Assembly: GCA_018136815.1 (NCBI GenBank)
Contig: CM030931.1
Location: 8,044,550 to 8,108,549, forward strand
Length of the DNA stretch: 64,000 bases
Reading direction: 5' to 3'
Source: Isochrysis galbana
Taxonomy: Eukaryota > Haptophyta > Isochrysidales > Isochrysidaceae
A program made the position numbers and the translations under genes. The notes under the pieces are model-generated. The model was given only the letters and a program-made list of their open reading frames with translations. It had not been told where the DNA came from and made no database searches. Below, piece by piece: positions 52,627 through 63,142 of this stretch (within the stretch, counting starts at the first letter, position 1; every line of letters begins with the position of its first letter).

Positions 52627-53214
52627 TCACGCGTCAACGCCGAAGTCGAGAAAGAACTCAGTCTGTTGTTTGAGTGTCTGGTACCCGTGTCGGTCGATGT
52701 GTTGCTGCCAGTGGTAGTTGGCGATCTGGAGCCGAGTGTAGTCGTTGAGCTCCTCCTTGACTCGCCCATCCAGGTACAGGTGAATCCGCCACATGCAGGA
52801 GTAGTAGTACCAGGTGGCATCGTACTTGCGCGACTGCAGCGAGTCCAGGATCTGCTTGCAGTCGAACTCGCGCTTCGGCTTGACGAGCGGCGCGAGGATC
52901 AGGAGGCACATGTCGCGTCCGACCCCGTTGCCCCACAGGAAGGTGAGCATCTTGAGCCGGCCCGAGTGCTTGAGCGTTCAGCGAGAGAACAACAGGTGCG
53001 CCATCCACGTGGGGAGGGTGTCTGCGCCGATGGCGTGGAGGAGCGCGTCGCGCGCTTCGAGGTGCTTCTGCTTCCATCGCATCGCGTCGACCATGGGCGA
53101 TCTCCACGAGGCGCTGCGCGGGTCCACGAGCCGCGCGATGTGTGGCGAGGGCTTGGGAGCGAGAGCGTAGGCCGGCATGGGAGGCATGGGGTCGGATCGG
53201 ACCTTCGGACGCAC
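52627..53214 (-). CDS. Unrecognised protein, continuous frame with one internal TGA
   Basis: Both parts of the frame look strongly protein-like. N-terminal part: SPHIARLVDPRSASWRSP, WKQKHLEARDALLHAIG, WMAHLLFSR. After TGA at 52978-52980 the same frame continues TLKHSGRLKMLTFLWGNGVG, ILAPLVKPKREFDCKQILD, YTRLQIANYHWQQHIDRHGY and ends FFLDFGVDA. About 195 residues in all. The single TGA could be a point mutation (TGG or CGA to TGA), a sequencing error, or recoding. I do not know the family. Confidence 0.5.
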
Positions 53215-53413
53215 CTTTGCGAGAGGGGGGAGAGGGAGCGGGAAAAATCCGATGTTTACTAATAGTGTATGGACCCATGGGCGATCCCAGCGTTCTGCGG
53301 CCTCTTACTAGTAGATATCGCGGCGATTCTCTTGGTGGAACGCCTACTAAGTCTGGAGGACATGTTCTTCTTCTGAGAGGACGCGTCCGCCCACACTCAG
53401 AAGACACGTCCCC

Positions 53414-54087
53414 CCATACTGGAAAAGTGAGAAAGTGAAGGGCCATGTCAGGAAAATCACCGTTTTGGGGTCCGGATCCGGACGACCCCCGTTTAAGCTA
53501 ATTCTAAGACTCTTACTATAGGTTTTGCTCTATTGTATACTAATGATATAAATTAAATAAAATGATATAATATGTATACTCTATACAGTACAGATACAGA
53601 TACCCTAAGGTACACAGTCTACGCTGCTACGTACCTCTATGTTGAGAGGTTTTCCCCGAGGGGTCATAAATGCGCATTTTGCATGTTTTTGAGGCCCCCC
53701 TTCCGGTATCTTGACTTCCTCACACTGCGAGTTTTTTTGTAAACATGACCAAGTTTCTACCGAGCTCCGTCCATACTGGAAAAGTGAGAAAGTGAAGGGC
53801 CATGTCAAGAAAATCACCGTTTTTGGGTCCGGATCCGGACGACCCCCGTTTAAGCTAATTCTAAGACTCTTACTATAGTTTTTGCTCTATTGTATACTAA
53901 TGATATAAATTAAATAAAATGATATAATATGTATACTCTATACAGTATAGATACCCTAAGGTACACAGTCTACGCTCCTACGTACCTCTATGTTGAGAGG
54001 TTTTCCCCGAGGGGTCATAAATGCGCATTTTGCATGTTTTTGAGGCCCCCCTTCCGGTATTTCCTCCACACTGCGAGTTTTCTTTTT
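53414..54087 (+). repeat. Direct tandem duplication, unit about 320 bp, period 357
   Basis: Copies 53414-53738 and 53771-54087 start CCATACTGGAAAAGTGAG and are almost identical. Each holds the perfect 14-bp palindrome GTCCGGATCCGGAC (53470 and 53828), an AT-rich core with ATGATATAAATTAAATAAA, and GAGGTTTTCCCCGAGGGGTC near the end. Confidence 0.92.
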
Positions 54088-56146
54088 GGAGAGTGGTCTT
54101 CTTTTCTGACCGTGCTGGAGTAGGGCCCCTCTCCATGGCGCCCTCGATGTACCATCCTCTTGTGACCGAGGGGGTGCTCGAGATCCGCAGGCGATACCTA
54201 AGAAAAGAACCGCGTCCACGACCGCCACACTGGATCCACACCAAAGTGCGCGAGATCCGTGAAGAGATCGTCAGCTGTGAACGACCAAATTTGACCGGAA
54301 GAAAGAAATTTGACCGGAGCAAACAGCGAGGTTTTGACCGGAGGAAAAAGAGTCTTTGTCTTTCTTCCGGTCAAAATCTTACCTTAAAAGGGCGTTTAAG
54401 CTAATTGTCGAGGCGCGGTGCCGCACGTGGTCTCGCACATTTTCTGAGGCTTGGGTTGTGAGAGCGCGCGCGATGATGGACGTGGACTATAGCCTAGGCT
54501 GGAGCTGGAGCGTGTCGGAGGACCCAGACGCTCATGCTCGACCGCAACCGGATCGGCGGATCGGCCCGGCGGGCGTGCAGCGCCTATGCAAGCTTGCGCG
54601 GAGCTTTCGGCTGTCGTCGGTGGACCTCTCGTGCAACCCGTTTGACGCGGAGAGCCAGCCAATGCTCTTGGTGCAGGTCACCTTGCTGAGCTTGCTGTGA
54701 TCACAATGCACGGGAAGAGTCGTCGATAAAAATGTGCATATATTTGCAGGGCCCGCATCGATTGGGGGGGGAGGACGGTCGAATACCCTAGTAAATATAA
54801 TATGCATCTATGCGGGGGTATGGGGTATAATTTCTCCCGTGTTCGGGTGGTGCACCGGGACTTTTGATGGCCCGCACCTTGAGTGAGAGCAGCCTTGCTC
54901 TGATGCTCTGACACTATGGCATGCCAGCACACGTCAAGGCGTACAGGCAGGTGCGCCGAGGGGTGTCGTGATAGTACCGGGCTAGTGGGAGTAGTGGTAC
55001 TAATAAAACGCTCAGTTACTTTATTATCGATCTTCAATCAAGCTCGTGCGAGTCTTTATCTACGACACCAACAAATGGCGACGGCCTGGCCTTGGCGATA
55101 GACTGGGGAAAAGCCGTTGATCGAGTCAGCTGGGACTACTACCAGCAGGCGACAAAGGCCCTAGCCCTAGCCCTAGGTTTCGGCCTCACCCTCACTCTGA
55201 ACTCTGATTCGGGCCCAAGGTAGTGCACCTGGGCCGACCCCTGTAAACTGTAAACCATAAACCAAAGCTACAAAGGAACGAAGGGGGGAAGGGAAGGAGG
55301 GGAAGTGCAAGGACGTGAGGGCGATGTCAGCAAGATGGTAGATACCGGACCGTAGTAGGTGCACAACCTTGAGAACTTCAGACGGATTTTTTAGGCATCT
55401 TGCCTCTTGCCAAGAGTTTTTTGTTTTTTATTAAACACATGAGTGTTTCTAATATACTTATAATTATAGTTTAGCGGTGACCCGTATCAACACGTGCGAA
55501 CAGGTGGGGGGAGGGGGGGGGGGGGGGCATTCGATGGCACTAGCATTGGGGCTAAGCGGCTCGCTCTCGCTTCTTGGCGTGCCGGCTGCGCGCGCGCTCG
55601 TACTCACGTCCACATCAAATTCACGATGCATTGCCATACAACCAAAGTTCCGAACTTTCAGCATAGACGGCCTCAAACACAAAACAAGATCGAGGGCGCC
55701 GATAGCCCCGGTATCGGTGTGGCTAAATGCGCGGCTCGGGTCACACAATGCACCGCGCCGCCAATTTCGCACTTCGCTCGTCGGCGCTCATTTGCTACGT
55801 GATGCTGCGAGATAAAGAAACCCACAAGAAACCCAGTCCACAGCAATGCGGGCCGAAGCGCAAGGCCGCAAATCCCAAAAATGAATCAGGTGCTTCCATA
55901 AGAAAAGAGGAGCACTTGAGGCTAGCCTTCTTGGGCGGAGAGCTCAAAGTCACCATCGCAAATTGGTCACCAGGTCGATTGATCCTCTCTGCTTGCACGA
56001 TCTCGGTCCAGGACATCTTTGGCAAGCATTGTGACCTCATCCATGACAGCATATACCTCCAGGAAATCTTATGCCTATGAGGTGGCGTCTGCTTTATCAT
56101 AATCATGCGCCAAATGCTCGGAGCAACTTGAGCTGCAACGCATACA
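54088..56146. other. Intergenic region with short repeats, no supported gene
   Basis: 54290-54376 has three TTTGACCGGA words and one inverted TTCCGGTCAAAA. 54475-54700 reads as a short LRR-like peptide (LCKLARSFRLSSVDLSCNPF), too weak to call. 54915-55015 is an inverted fragment of repeat C. 55504-55528 is a G-run. 55795-56113 could contain a 3' exon of the next minus-strand gene. Confidence 0.45.
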
Positions 56147-57091
56147 TCATGCGCCACCCGCTACCTTAGCGGTACTTTGACGCATACGAGGCCAAAGCAT
56201 CGCGAGCATGGCTCCAACCCAGCTATGAACGAAGCGACTCCAAATCCAAACGACGCAGCGCCATGCCGTGCTTGCCCGCACACAGGCCTCAGCTCGGCGA
56301 AGAGCGGGCACCATGAAGTGGCCACACAAGATGCGCCACACCAAGCTCAGGTCTCGCCTTGTCTGACTCGATTCAGATGCACGCGACTTTCGTTTATCAA
56401 CCGAGTCGCGCGCAGGTGCCTCGGTTCTTCGACGTGCAATGGCTTGAGAGCTCCTGGCAGCTGCGTGCTCCGAATGGCGTATCTGGTGGATCTCGCGCGC
56501 AATAGTCTTTGTGGTGCGGCGCCGATGTAGCGAAGCTGCGGACATTTCAGACGGTGAAAGGCTGCCGCTCCGCGCCAAATCAACCTGGCTGCTTCGCGCT
56601 TCCTGCATCTGATCGAGCCGAGCCACGCCTTCACGGCCCAGCACAAGGCGCTGCAGCGTGGGGTTGAGAGAGCGTGCACACGGTTGGAAGGCAGCCTCGC
56701 GGAAGTCATCCTCAAGAGAGGCGACGACGGCCTCGACGAGCTCATCGTCCAGGTCGAGACAGCAGAGTGCGGCGACTCTGGCAAGCTGCGAGAGCCTAGC
56801 GTCTCCCTGGCGGATCGGCGTGGGAAATTTGAGATTGCGTGCAGCCATGCGGAGATGCAGCCCGATCTCGAAGGGCGACTCGAAGAAGCACTGACGGAGT
56901 GCGGGGGGCAGCGCGGCTGCGCACCCATCCTCGAGCAGCGCAAGAATACCCCCCGCCAGAGTGAGCGTTGCACCCAGCACGGCGAGGCGAGCCCATGGGT
57001 GGGAGAGCAGAAATTGGATGATTGGAGAGGCGAGACCCAGCGAGAGTAGCAGCGGGCCCGCAATGAGAAGGAGGCGAGAGAGACCGCGCAT
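56147..57091 (-). CDS. Hypothetical membrane protein, 314 residues
   Basis: Starts MRGLSRLLLIAGPLLLSLG, giving two adjacent hydrophobic spans (about residues 6-28 and 32-52). A conserved-looking middle follows (CFFESPFEIGLHLRMAARNL, ALCCLDLDDELVEAVVASLED). Then a basic Ser/Arg-rich stretch and a further hydrophobic end (WVGAMLAMLW). The frame is open to 57298, but that part is low-complexity Pro/Ser from CT-rich DNA. The end AAG|GTAGCG is a good donor, so the true C-terminus may come from a downstream exon. Family not recognised. Confidence 0.5.
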   Translation of the reverse strand: MRGLSRLLLIAGPLLLSLGLASPIIQFLLSHPWARLAVLGATLTLAGGILALLEDGCAAALPPALRQCFFESPFEIGLHLRMAARNLKFPTPIRQGDARLSQLARVAALCCLDLDDELVEAVVASLEDDFREAAFQPCARSLNPTLQRLVLGREGVARLDQMQEARSSQVDLARSGSLSPSEMSAASLHRRRTTKTIAREIHQIRHSEHAAARSSQAIARRRTEAPARDSVDKRKSRASESSQTRRDLSLVWRILCGHFMVPALRRAEACVRASTAWRCVVWIWSRFVHSWVGAMLAMLWPRMRQSTAKVAGGA

Positions 57092-57862
57092 CCGCAGCGG
57101 TGGTGGGGAAAGCTGGCTGAGCAACCAGCGCAGGGAGAGAGGGAAAGTGGGTGAAGGGGAAGGGGAAGGGAGGAAACGAGGAAAAGAATGTATAAGGACA
57201 GGCTGGGGTGGGCTGGCTGGGGCAGGGAAGGGAAGGAGGGCGGAGGGGCAGTGAAAGAAGCAGGCGAGGGAGGCTTCCGTGTGAGAGAGGAGCGGCAAAG
57301 ATGCGAGATGCAGGAGAGGGCGGGGATACCGTGGGGGGCCGTATGGGGGGAGGAGATAAATATCTACTACTACTACGAGTAGATAGTAGAGTACATCTAA
57401 CTGGGAAGATTTATCTCTATCTCGTCTCTAGTCTCTAGTCCCTAGTCTCTAGTTCGTAGCTTGGTCAAACACTAATGTATAATACCAACACTGGCCTTCC
57501 CTGATCCCTGAGGGTGCAAGAGGCCCATGGATCTCCCCCCCACCTGCCCCCTACCTGCCCTCTCATTGCCACATATCACATATTGGATATTGGCTCCATC
57601 CAGAGTCCAGAGTTTCGATCCAAAACCACCCTTATTTCGATTCGACATTTCGTTGAGGTTGGAGCAAATTTCGAGCTTCGAGGGGTCTAATTTCGGCGTA
57701 ATTTCGAATCGGAATTTGCTTAAGCGTCGCCGCGGCGGGCCCCGATGCGTTGCCGCGCGGCCACACACATCCCCGGTCTCGGATGCTGAGTGGAGACCAA
57801 CCTCTTGCGACGAGCTTGGGGGGTCGGAGGGATGCCCTGAGCCCTCAAGGGCGTCATCATCC
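57092..57862. other. Intergenic region, no gene seen
   Basis: Purine-rich to 57360 (leader side of the minus-strand gene), followed by TAGTCTCTAGTC repeats at 57420-57455 and unique sequence. Confidence 0.5.
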
Positions 57863-58110
57863 TCATCCTGACGGATCGAGCATGACCACGGGCTCGATAT
57901 GCGATGATTCGGAAGGGAGACGATCGGCGGAAGGCGCGGCGAAGGAGGCGCGATCGAGAATCATGTGCGTGAGTAGACTAGCAAGGTTGCTGCCGGCATC
58001 GGAGCGTAGCTGTCGTGGAACCCCGTGGCGTGCTACAACATTAGCCATAAAGGCATCGAGTGCGTCTGCGCTAGAAGGATCTCCGTGGAAGGGGACCGCT
58101 TCAATGTCGC
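57863..58110 (-). mobile_element. Ty3/gypsy LTR-retrotransposon fossil, integrase core fragment
   Basis: The minus-strand translation resembles the integrase catalytic core (VVARHGVPRQLRSDAGSNLA). Only this fragment is seen; repeat D adjoins it at 58106. Broken; extent of the original element not visible. Confidence 0.7.
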
Positions 58111-58225
58111 ATTCATCCTAGATGATGCGATTTCTAGGCTCTTATTTCCAGGTCCTTCGTCGTGCGGCCACACGGCGAAGCTCAGGTACTTCTAGGTTGG
58201 TAGGGTTCGTCCCTAGCGATCTAGA
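58106..58225 (+). repeat. Dispersed repeat D, copy 2
   Basis: Matches 40450-40615 (CATTCATCCTAGATGATGCG, CGTGCGGCCACACGG, GTTCGTCCCTAGC). Possibly retroelement flank sequence. Confidence 0.7.
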
Positions 58226-60270
58226 ATTCGAGTTCTCGTTTCGTTCCTTCTAGCCTGTTTGTCAGGTCTAGATTCCAGGTTTCCTCCTTTCGGGCAATCT
58301 TGACCCAAAGGAGCCAGGTCGCCTGTCACTCGCTGCGCGCTTGTCTCAGGCTCTCGAGTTACCTTGTGAAGGCTTGTTTAGCTTCTTGCAAGGCTTGTTG
58401 TTTCTTGTTGGGTTCCGGTTCTTTCTTGGGACCTGCTCACTTTTGTTGTCGTCCCAAGGTTCTGCTTGGCCTGTTCTTCATAGGTTCTGCTTGGCCTGGT
58501 TAGGGTTTCGTTGCCTTCCCGCGTTTGGCGTTTGGCGTTGGCGTTCGGAAATTTCCTCTCACATTCCCTAGGTCCGCTACCCTTGGCTTGTAGGTCCTTG
58601 CTTCTTTCTTCTCGGTCAAGGTTTTGGCGAGCGAGTCGGTTGCTCTAGCCGCTCGAGATTTGAGGTTTAATTTGCCATCTCCCCTTGGAGACCGGTGTAG
58701 GTTCGCTTCCTAGGTGAGGGAATCTTTCCCCTTGATGCAAGCTACATGCAAGCCTTGGCCCCTTTGGTGTTTCCTCCCCTTGGTTGCTACTCAGGGTTGT
58801 TCGTTAGAAGCGTCTAGAAGGTTCACGCTCAACGGCAAGATTTATTCGGTCGTGAAGACATCTCGTTGCGATCTGTATCCAAAGTGATCGCCGTGGTCGC
58901 GCGACATGACGCTCCCCTTCGATATCTCGTCGCGATCTGTATCCAAAGTGATCGCCGTGGTCGCGCGACATGACGCTCCCCTTCGGACTCTCCGCTACGT
59001 GGGGAAGTTACAACGGAGACACGCTCCGGCCGTCGCTGCGGAGTCTCTCCTCTCGGCCGCCCAGCCGTCGCTGCGATCCGCCGGCGAACGGCCAAGGGCT
59101 ACCGCCTGATTTGGGCGTATCCCGGTGGACGCCCGAGCTTTGGAATCGGGCCCGAGCCCGCTTCTGGGCCGTAGCAGGCTATGCCAAACACCCAAGGGTC
59201 TCGGTGGCGTTAGCGAAGTGCCGACCGGCCGATAATTCAATGGAAACTCCACGAACGGACGATATCAATAGGGGAATCACCGAATGGACGAACGAAAACG
59301 GCTGTCCCCCCAAAATGCCCTTTTTGGCACATACTAGGGTTAAGGTGGCGCCCGGTAGAAGTGCGGGCGGTATGGTGCAAGGGCGGGGCGCGCCAGTGGT
59401 CAGGCTCCCCGAGCCCCCACGCTACCTTGCGGCCGCTGGAGGCGCTTTGCGAGGCGGTGCGGCTGGTGAAGGATCAATCGGGTGTATCCTTCCCGCCCGC
59501 GCTCGCGCAAAGTCCGCCATCCCGCGCACGCATCCAGCTGGAGTGGGGCGGCTGACGAGCGCTGCGGCTGGGCCGTCTGGGGTGCGCAGGAGGGTCTGGG
59601 GGCGAATGGTTCGGCGCGGGAACCGAAGAGACGTGCGGGCTGCGCCCAGACGGCGATTGGGCCCGCTCTTGCCCTGGGGATGGCCGCCCGCGCGCCTCCT
59701 GCCGCCCCCATTGACACTTCCCCTCCCTGGGCTGGACGCCTAGTCACCAAGACCTCCCCTCGTATGGCAGCCCTGGCGGTCTATCACAGTGCGTGGGTGT
59801 TAAGGGACGGTGGGCAGACCGTTGTCAAGGGGCTGGGCTGCTCTGGCCCCGGCGTTCGTGGCCGTCATCGTGAGTGTGCGTCTGCGAGGTGGAAGCCCGC
59901 TATGGAGACTCCGTGAATGGATTTGAGGCTGCGTGAGTAGGGTATGCCACGGCACGCACAGGATGTGCTAGTCAGGAAAGCATGTAGAAAAAGTATGCCT
60001 ACAATCCTCAATGAGACTGCGGGAGCTCAACTTGAGCCGCCCAAGATTATAGACCGCCATCTTGCACCCCCGCCGGCTGCCACCTTGTGTAATAGCCATT
60101 TTAAGATTAGTACGAGTACGATTTCATCAACATCTGGGGCGAGGAAACTGTATGTCTATAATGTGGAGACACCTTGTCAACCCATCTATCGGTCTCACTC
60201 AACAAGCTCATGCATTTTTTGACGAAATTTGATGATGATCATACGGTACGGCCACCCAAACAATGACCAA
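58226..60270. other. Intergenic region with a 64-base tandem duplication, no supported gene
   Basis: 58861-58985 holds two copies of a 64-base unit (GCGATCTGTATCCAAAGTGA, GCGCGACATGACGCTCC). A GTTCTGCTTGGCCTG word is duplicated near 58460-58500. 58970-59743 contains a 257-codon Arg/Pro-rich frame driven by composition. Confidence 0.45.
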
Positions 60271-61323
60271 CTAAAGCGCCCAATCCTCGCATGCTGCGCT
60301 CAATGCGACAGAGGTCACCTCGTCGCCATCGTCTCCCCCCTCACGCAGCTCAGGCTCAACCTCAACGCACAAGCTCCGTACCTCGCTGACGACAAGACAC
60401 CTGTCACACTTGACGCTTGTCTTCCCACCATGGCAGGCCTCGGTGCATGCCATAGCGGCTACGCTACATGGGCACCCCCGCACACACCGCGACTGCACAC
60501 TACACTTGCACGCACCAGCCCGGCCCTTGGACTTTAGTTTGGAGGTGCGGCTCGTTTCATCGTCGGAGGTCTGTTCGCGCTCAGCCTTGTACGAGTAGTC
60601 CACATTGCCCCCTTTCCTCTCCTCCAATCTCTTCTTTGCTAGCTTCTTTCTCGCCTCGGCACGCTTGCTGCGCTTGAACGCGACGCTGCGCCTGTAGATG
60701 CTCTGTTTCGCACGCCGCACCTCCAGGCGCTCCCACCGCTGCAATTGTGCTTCGACGACGGGGAGTCCGAGTGCCTCAAGAAACCGGACCTGCCAAAGGC
60801 CAAAGGCTTCGAGACGCTCGTCGACGATGCCCTTCTCCTTCAGTTTCATTAGCATCACCCTGAGGACAACGCCGTTCACGTGCAGCAAGCCGCAATCGGT
60901 TGCCGCACGGTAGTGCACATCTGTGAGACAAACACCTTTTACACGGTAACGGAGACACACGCTACCCACGCGCTCCGAGCTATTTTGAGTGACGGCACCT
61001 CGAGCCGTGAAGAGTTGCTCCTTTTTATCATAGATAGATGTTGCGCTTCACATATGCCGTCAGCTTGGTCCGTAGATCGGCGCATGTGATGTAATGTGTG
61101 CTGGTGTACGGGTGATCATGCAGGCGGCACTTGCGAGGCTCCCCCCCTTCATCTTCGTCATGTCCTCGATTTTGCAGATGGCCTCAAGGTCATTCTTTTT
61201 GCAGGCGTCCAGGATGGAGGATGGCATTTGCTTGCTTCTTCGCGTCCAAAAAGTGGCTTTGGTATCGTTCTTCACGTGGCGATTGAGGCGCTTCTTGGCG
61301 ATCTTCTTGTCGTAGTTGATCAT
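60271..61323 (-). CDS. Cys-rich CXC-like protein, probably two or more exons, unknown function
   Basis: Exon A starts at ATG 61323 (MINYDKKIAKKRLNRHVKND, KQMPSSILDACKKNDLEAI) and runs to about 61110. The second part, 60271 to about 61045, reads VKGVCLTDVHYRAATDCGLL, then a long basic coiled region (AEARKKLAKKRLEERKGG). It ends in a Cys cluster CKCSVQSRCVRGCPC, MACTEACHG and KCDRC. The Cys spacing recalls the CXC/tesmin motif that binds zinc and DNA, and similar clusters occur at the ends of transposon-encoded proteins. The junction between the parts is not resolved, so the total length is uncertain. Nuclear or transposon-related role is inference. Confidence 0.5.
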
Positions 61324-62058
61324 TGCAAGAGAGCGAGAAGCGAGAAGGAGAAGGGCCTTTAAGAAAATTCTTGAATAAGGTGATGAGAGCAAAAAGGGCC
61401 TAATAAAAACCCTATTGAACCGCTCAATAGGAGACGGGAGAAGGAGCGAGCGGAGGGAGCGGCACAAAAGCTCACCGGGGGGGGCCTTTCGCCTCTCGAA
61501 GCAAGGTGGGAAGCACAAGCAGGGCAGAGTGGAGGGTGGAGGTGGAGGGAAGCCGTGGATAGATGGGCGGTGTCGGTTAGTGGAGGTGAGAGCACCTCAC
61601 CCAAAATAGGCGGTAGACCAGTATCTTCACTTGTTGATTTTTTTTCAGGTGGCTGGCTGCTTCTGTGTGATTTGTGTGAGATTCTCACGACATCCATCCG
61701 TCCGTCCGTCCGTCAGGTATAAATAGGTATAGTGGCTTCCCTTTGATTAGGGGATTCTCTAGGAATAGATTCTGAGTGGGGGCGTTAGCGCGTGTGACGA
61801 AGAGGGAAATTGGGGAGAGGGAGGGGCGGGGGGGGGGAGAGAGAGAGAGAAGGGGGGGGGGGGGGGGGGGGAGGGGGAGAAGGAGGCTTGCGGCGATTGC
61901 TGGGGAGGAGTTGGGAAGGTGCCGGGGGTTGGGGGCGGGGGGCGGGGGCAAGTAGGCGGAGAGACGGGCGTGGGGTAAGGGCAAGGAAGAAGGCAGAAAG
62001 GGGGGAGGGGGGAAGGCGTGGTTGTAGAACGCACAGAGTGGCAGCGTGGTGCCCACCG
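61324..62058. other. Intergenic region, low complexity, no gene seen
   Basis: Purine-rich plus strand with GA words and a G-run near 61852-61872, and a CCGT run at 61698-61715. Long Gly/Arg or Pro/Ser frames here are artefacts. Confidence 0.6.
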
Positions 62059-63078
62059 ATGCTCTCGCTTCGCTCGTCCGCCCCTGCCACGCTGCTCGAC
62101 CTTCTGAAGCTCTGTTTGTACATCGGCTTGATGCTCCTGATGCTCGCCCTCGACGTGCTGCTCTCTCCACAGGTCGCGGTGCATCTCTACGCTGCCTCCG
62201 CAAGGAGCATCATCAAGCACATTGCACGTGCGGCCCTCGCTCTCATGCGCAGCGCTTGGGGCAGCCCGTGGCCGATTCTCGCCCTGCATATTCTTTTCGT
62301 ATACCGCGTAGTGCGCCTGGCCGGCGCATTGCTCATGTGGATGAGCGACAGTTTCTTCGAATGCAGCTGCACCACTCCAGCCGGGCTTTGCCTCTCAGCC
62401 CTCGCGTCCATGCACTACTCGAGCACGCAGTTCCAAAGGTGGACTGCCTTGCTTCAAAAGCAACGGCTTGATGCCATCATCGGAACGGGCATAACACAGG
62501 GCCGCTTGGCTGAGTTTGGCTTTGGGTTCGCCGACTGCGTGCACGCCGTTCGAAAGCCGTTTGATAGTTCGTCCGCTTGGCTTATCCGTGCGCTGTTGCT
62601 TTCCGCTCATTGCACGACCGGGTTGTCGAGCATGTTGAATGCCAACTATTGGGATGCCAGCAGCTGGCTTCATTCACGTGTGCCAGCATTCTCTCGTGAC
62701 AGGGACGCGCGGTCAGCTTGCGTATCCTTCACCGGCCTCCCGGTGGACTGTGATGAGCTCGAACGTGTACGTTCTTTCAACCGCGACGTCATGCCTCAGC
62801 TGAGTTCCGCGGGAATCAGCCGCGTCCGACGGGCAATGAACGAGCACAGTCTCCCCGGCCACGTCTGGCACGTAGGCCATGCATGTCCAGATCCGTCAAA
62901 AACAAGCGCTCGCGACGACGAAGACCATGGCTGCAACCTATTTGCACAGCACGAGGTTGACAATAGCAAGCTAGGACCATGCTTGGTGAGCTGTGCCGAG
63001 GCGGAGTACATGGGGGCCCAGCATATATCTTGCACGTGGGGCACGCAATGCATCCGTCGGTGCAAGACAGTTTGCTAA
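62059..63078 (+). CDS. Membrane protein with C-terminal HNH-like (treble-clef) motif
   Basis: A 339-residue intronless product from ATG 62059 (the frame is open to 61810 but only through G-rich DNA). Two or three hydrophobic spans lie in the first 110 residues (LYIGLMLLMLALDVLL; ILALHILFVYRVVRLAGALL). The C-terminal region has VGHACP, a run of acidic residues, then NLFAQHEVDNSKLG and LVSCAEAEYMG. The order GH..P - N...Q....N..LG is the layout of HNH nuclease folds, yet one would not expect a nuclease behind membrane helices. No family recognised. A strong stem-loop follows the stop codon. Confidence 0.6.
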   Translation: MLSLRSSAPATLLDLLKLCLYIGLMLLMLALDVLLSPQVAVHLYAASARSIIKHIARAALALMRSAWGSPWPILALHILFVYRVVRLAGALLMWMSDSFFECSCTTPAGLCLSALASMHYSSTQFQRWTALLQKQRLDAIIGTGITQGRLAEFGFGFADCVHAVRKPFDSSSAWLIRALLLSAHCTTGLSSMLNANYWDASSWLHSRVPAFSRDRDARSACVSFTGLPVDCDELERVRSFNRDVMPQLSSAGISRVRRAMNEHSLPGHVWHVGHACPDPSKTSARDDEDHGCNLFAQHEVDNSKLGPCLVSCAEAEYMGAQHISCTWGTQCIRRCKTVC

Positions 63079-63095
63079 CAGGAGGTGGCATGCAG

Positions 63096-63142
63096 CTGAA
63101 CGGCATTTTGCAGCTGAACTTGCATCGGAAAATGCCGTTCAG
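63096..63142 (+). promoter_or_regulatory. Perfect 14-bp stem-loop after a stop codon
   Basis: CTGAACGGCATTTT (63096-63109) pairs perfectly with AAAATGCCGTTCAG (63129-63142) around a 19-base loop, beginning 17 bases after the stop of the preceding gene. Part of the stem is repeated in the loop (GCAGCTGAAC). Role unknown; 3' UTR element or footprint of an inverted duplication. Confidence 0.8.

Noticed and set aside
54475-54700. Leucine-rich-repeat-like peptide
   Set aside because: Only one partial repeat is visible and no continuing exon is found.
58970-59743. 257-codon Arg/Pro-rich frame
   Set aside because: High-GC composition, a competing frame on the opposite strand and no recognisable motif.
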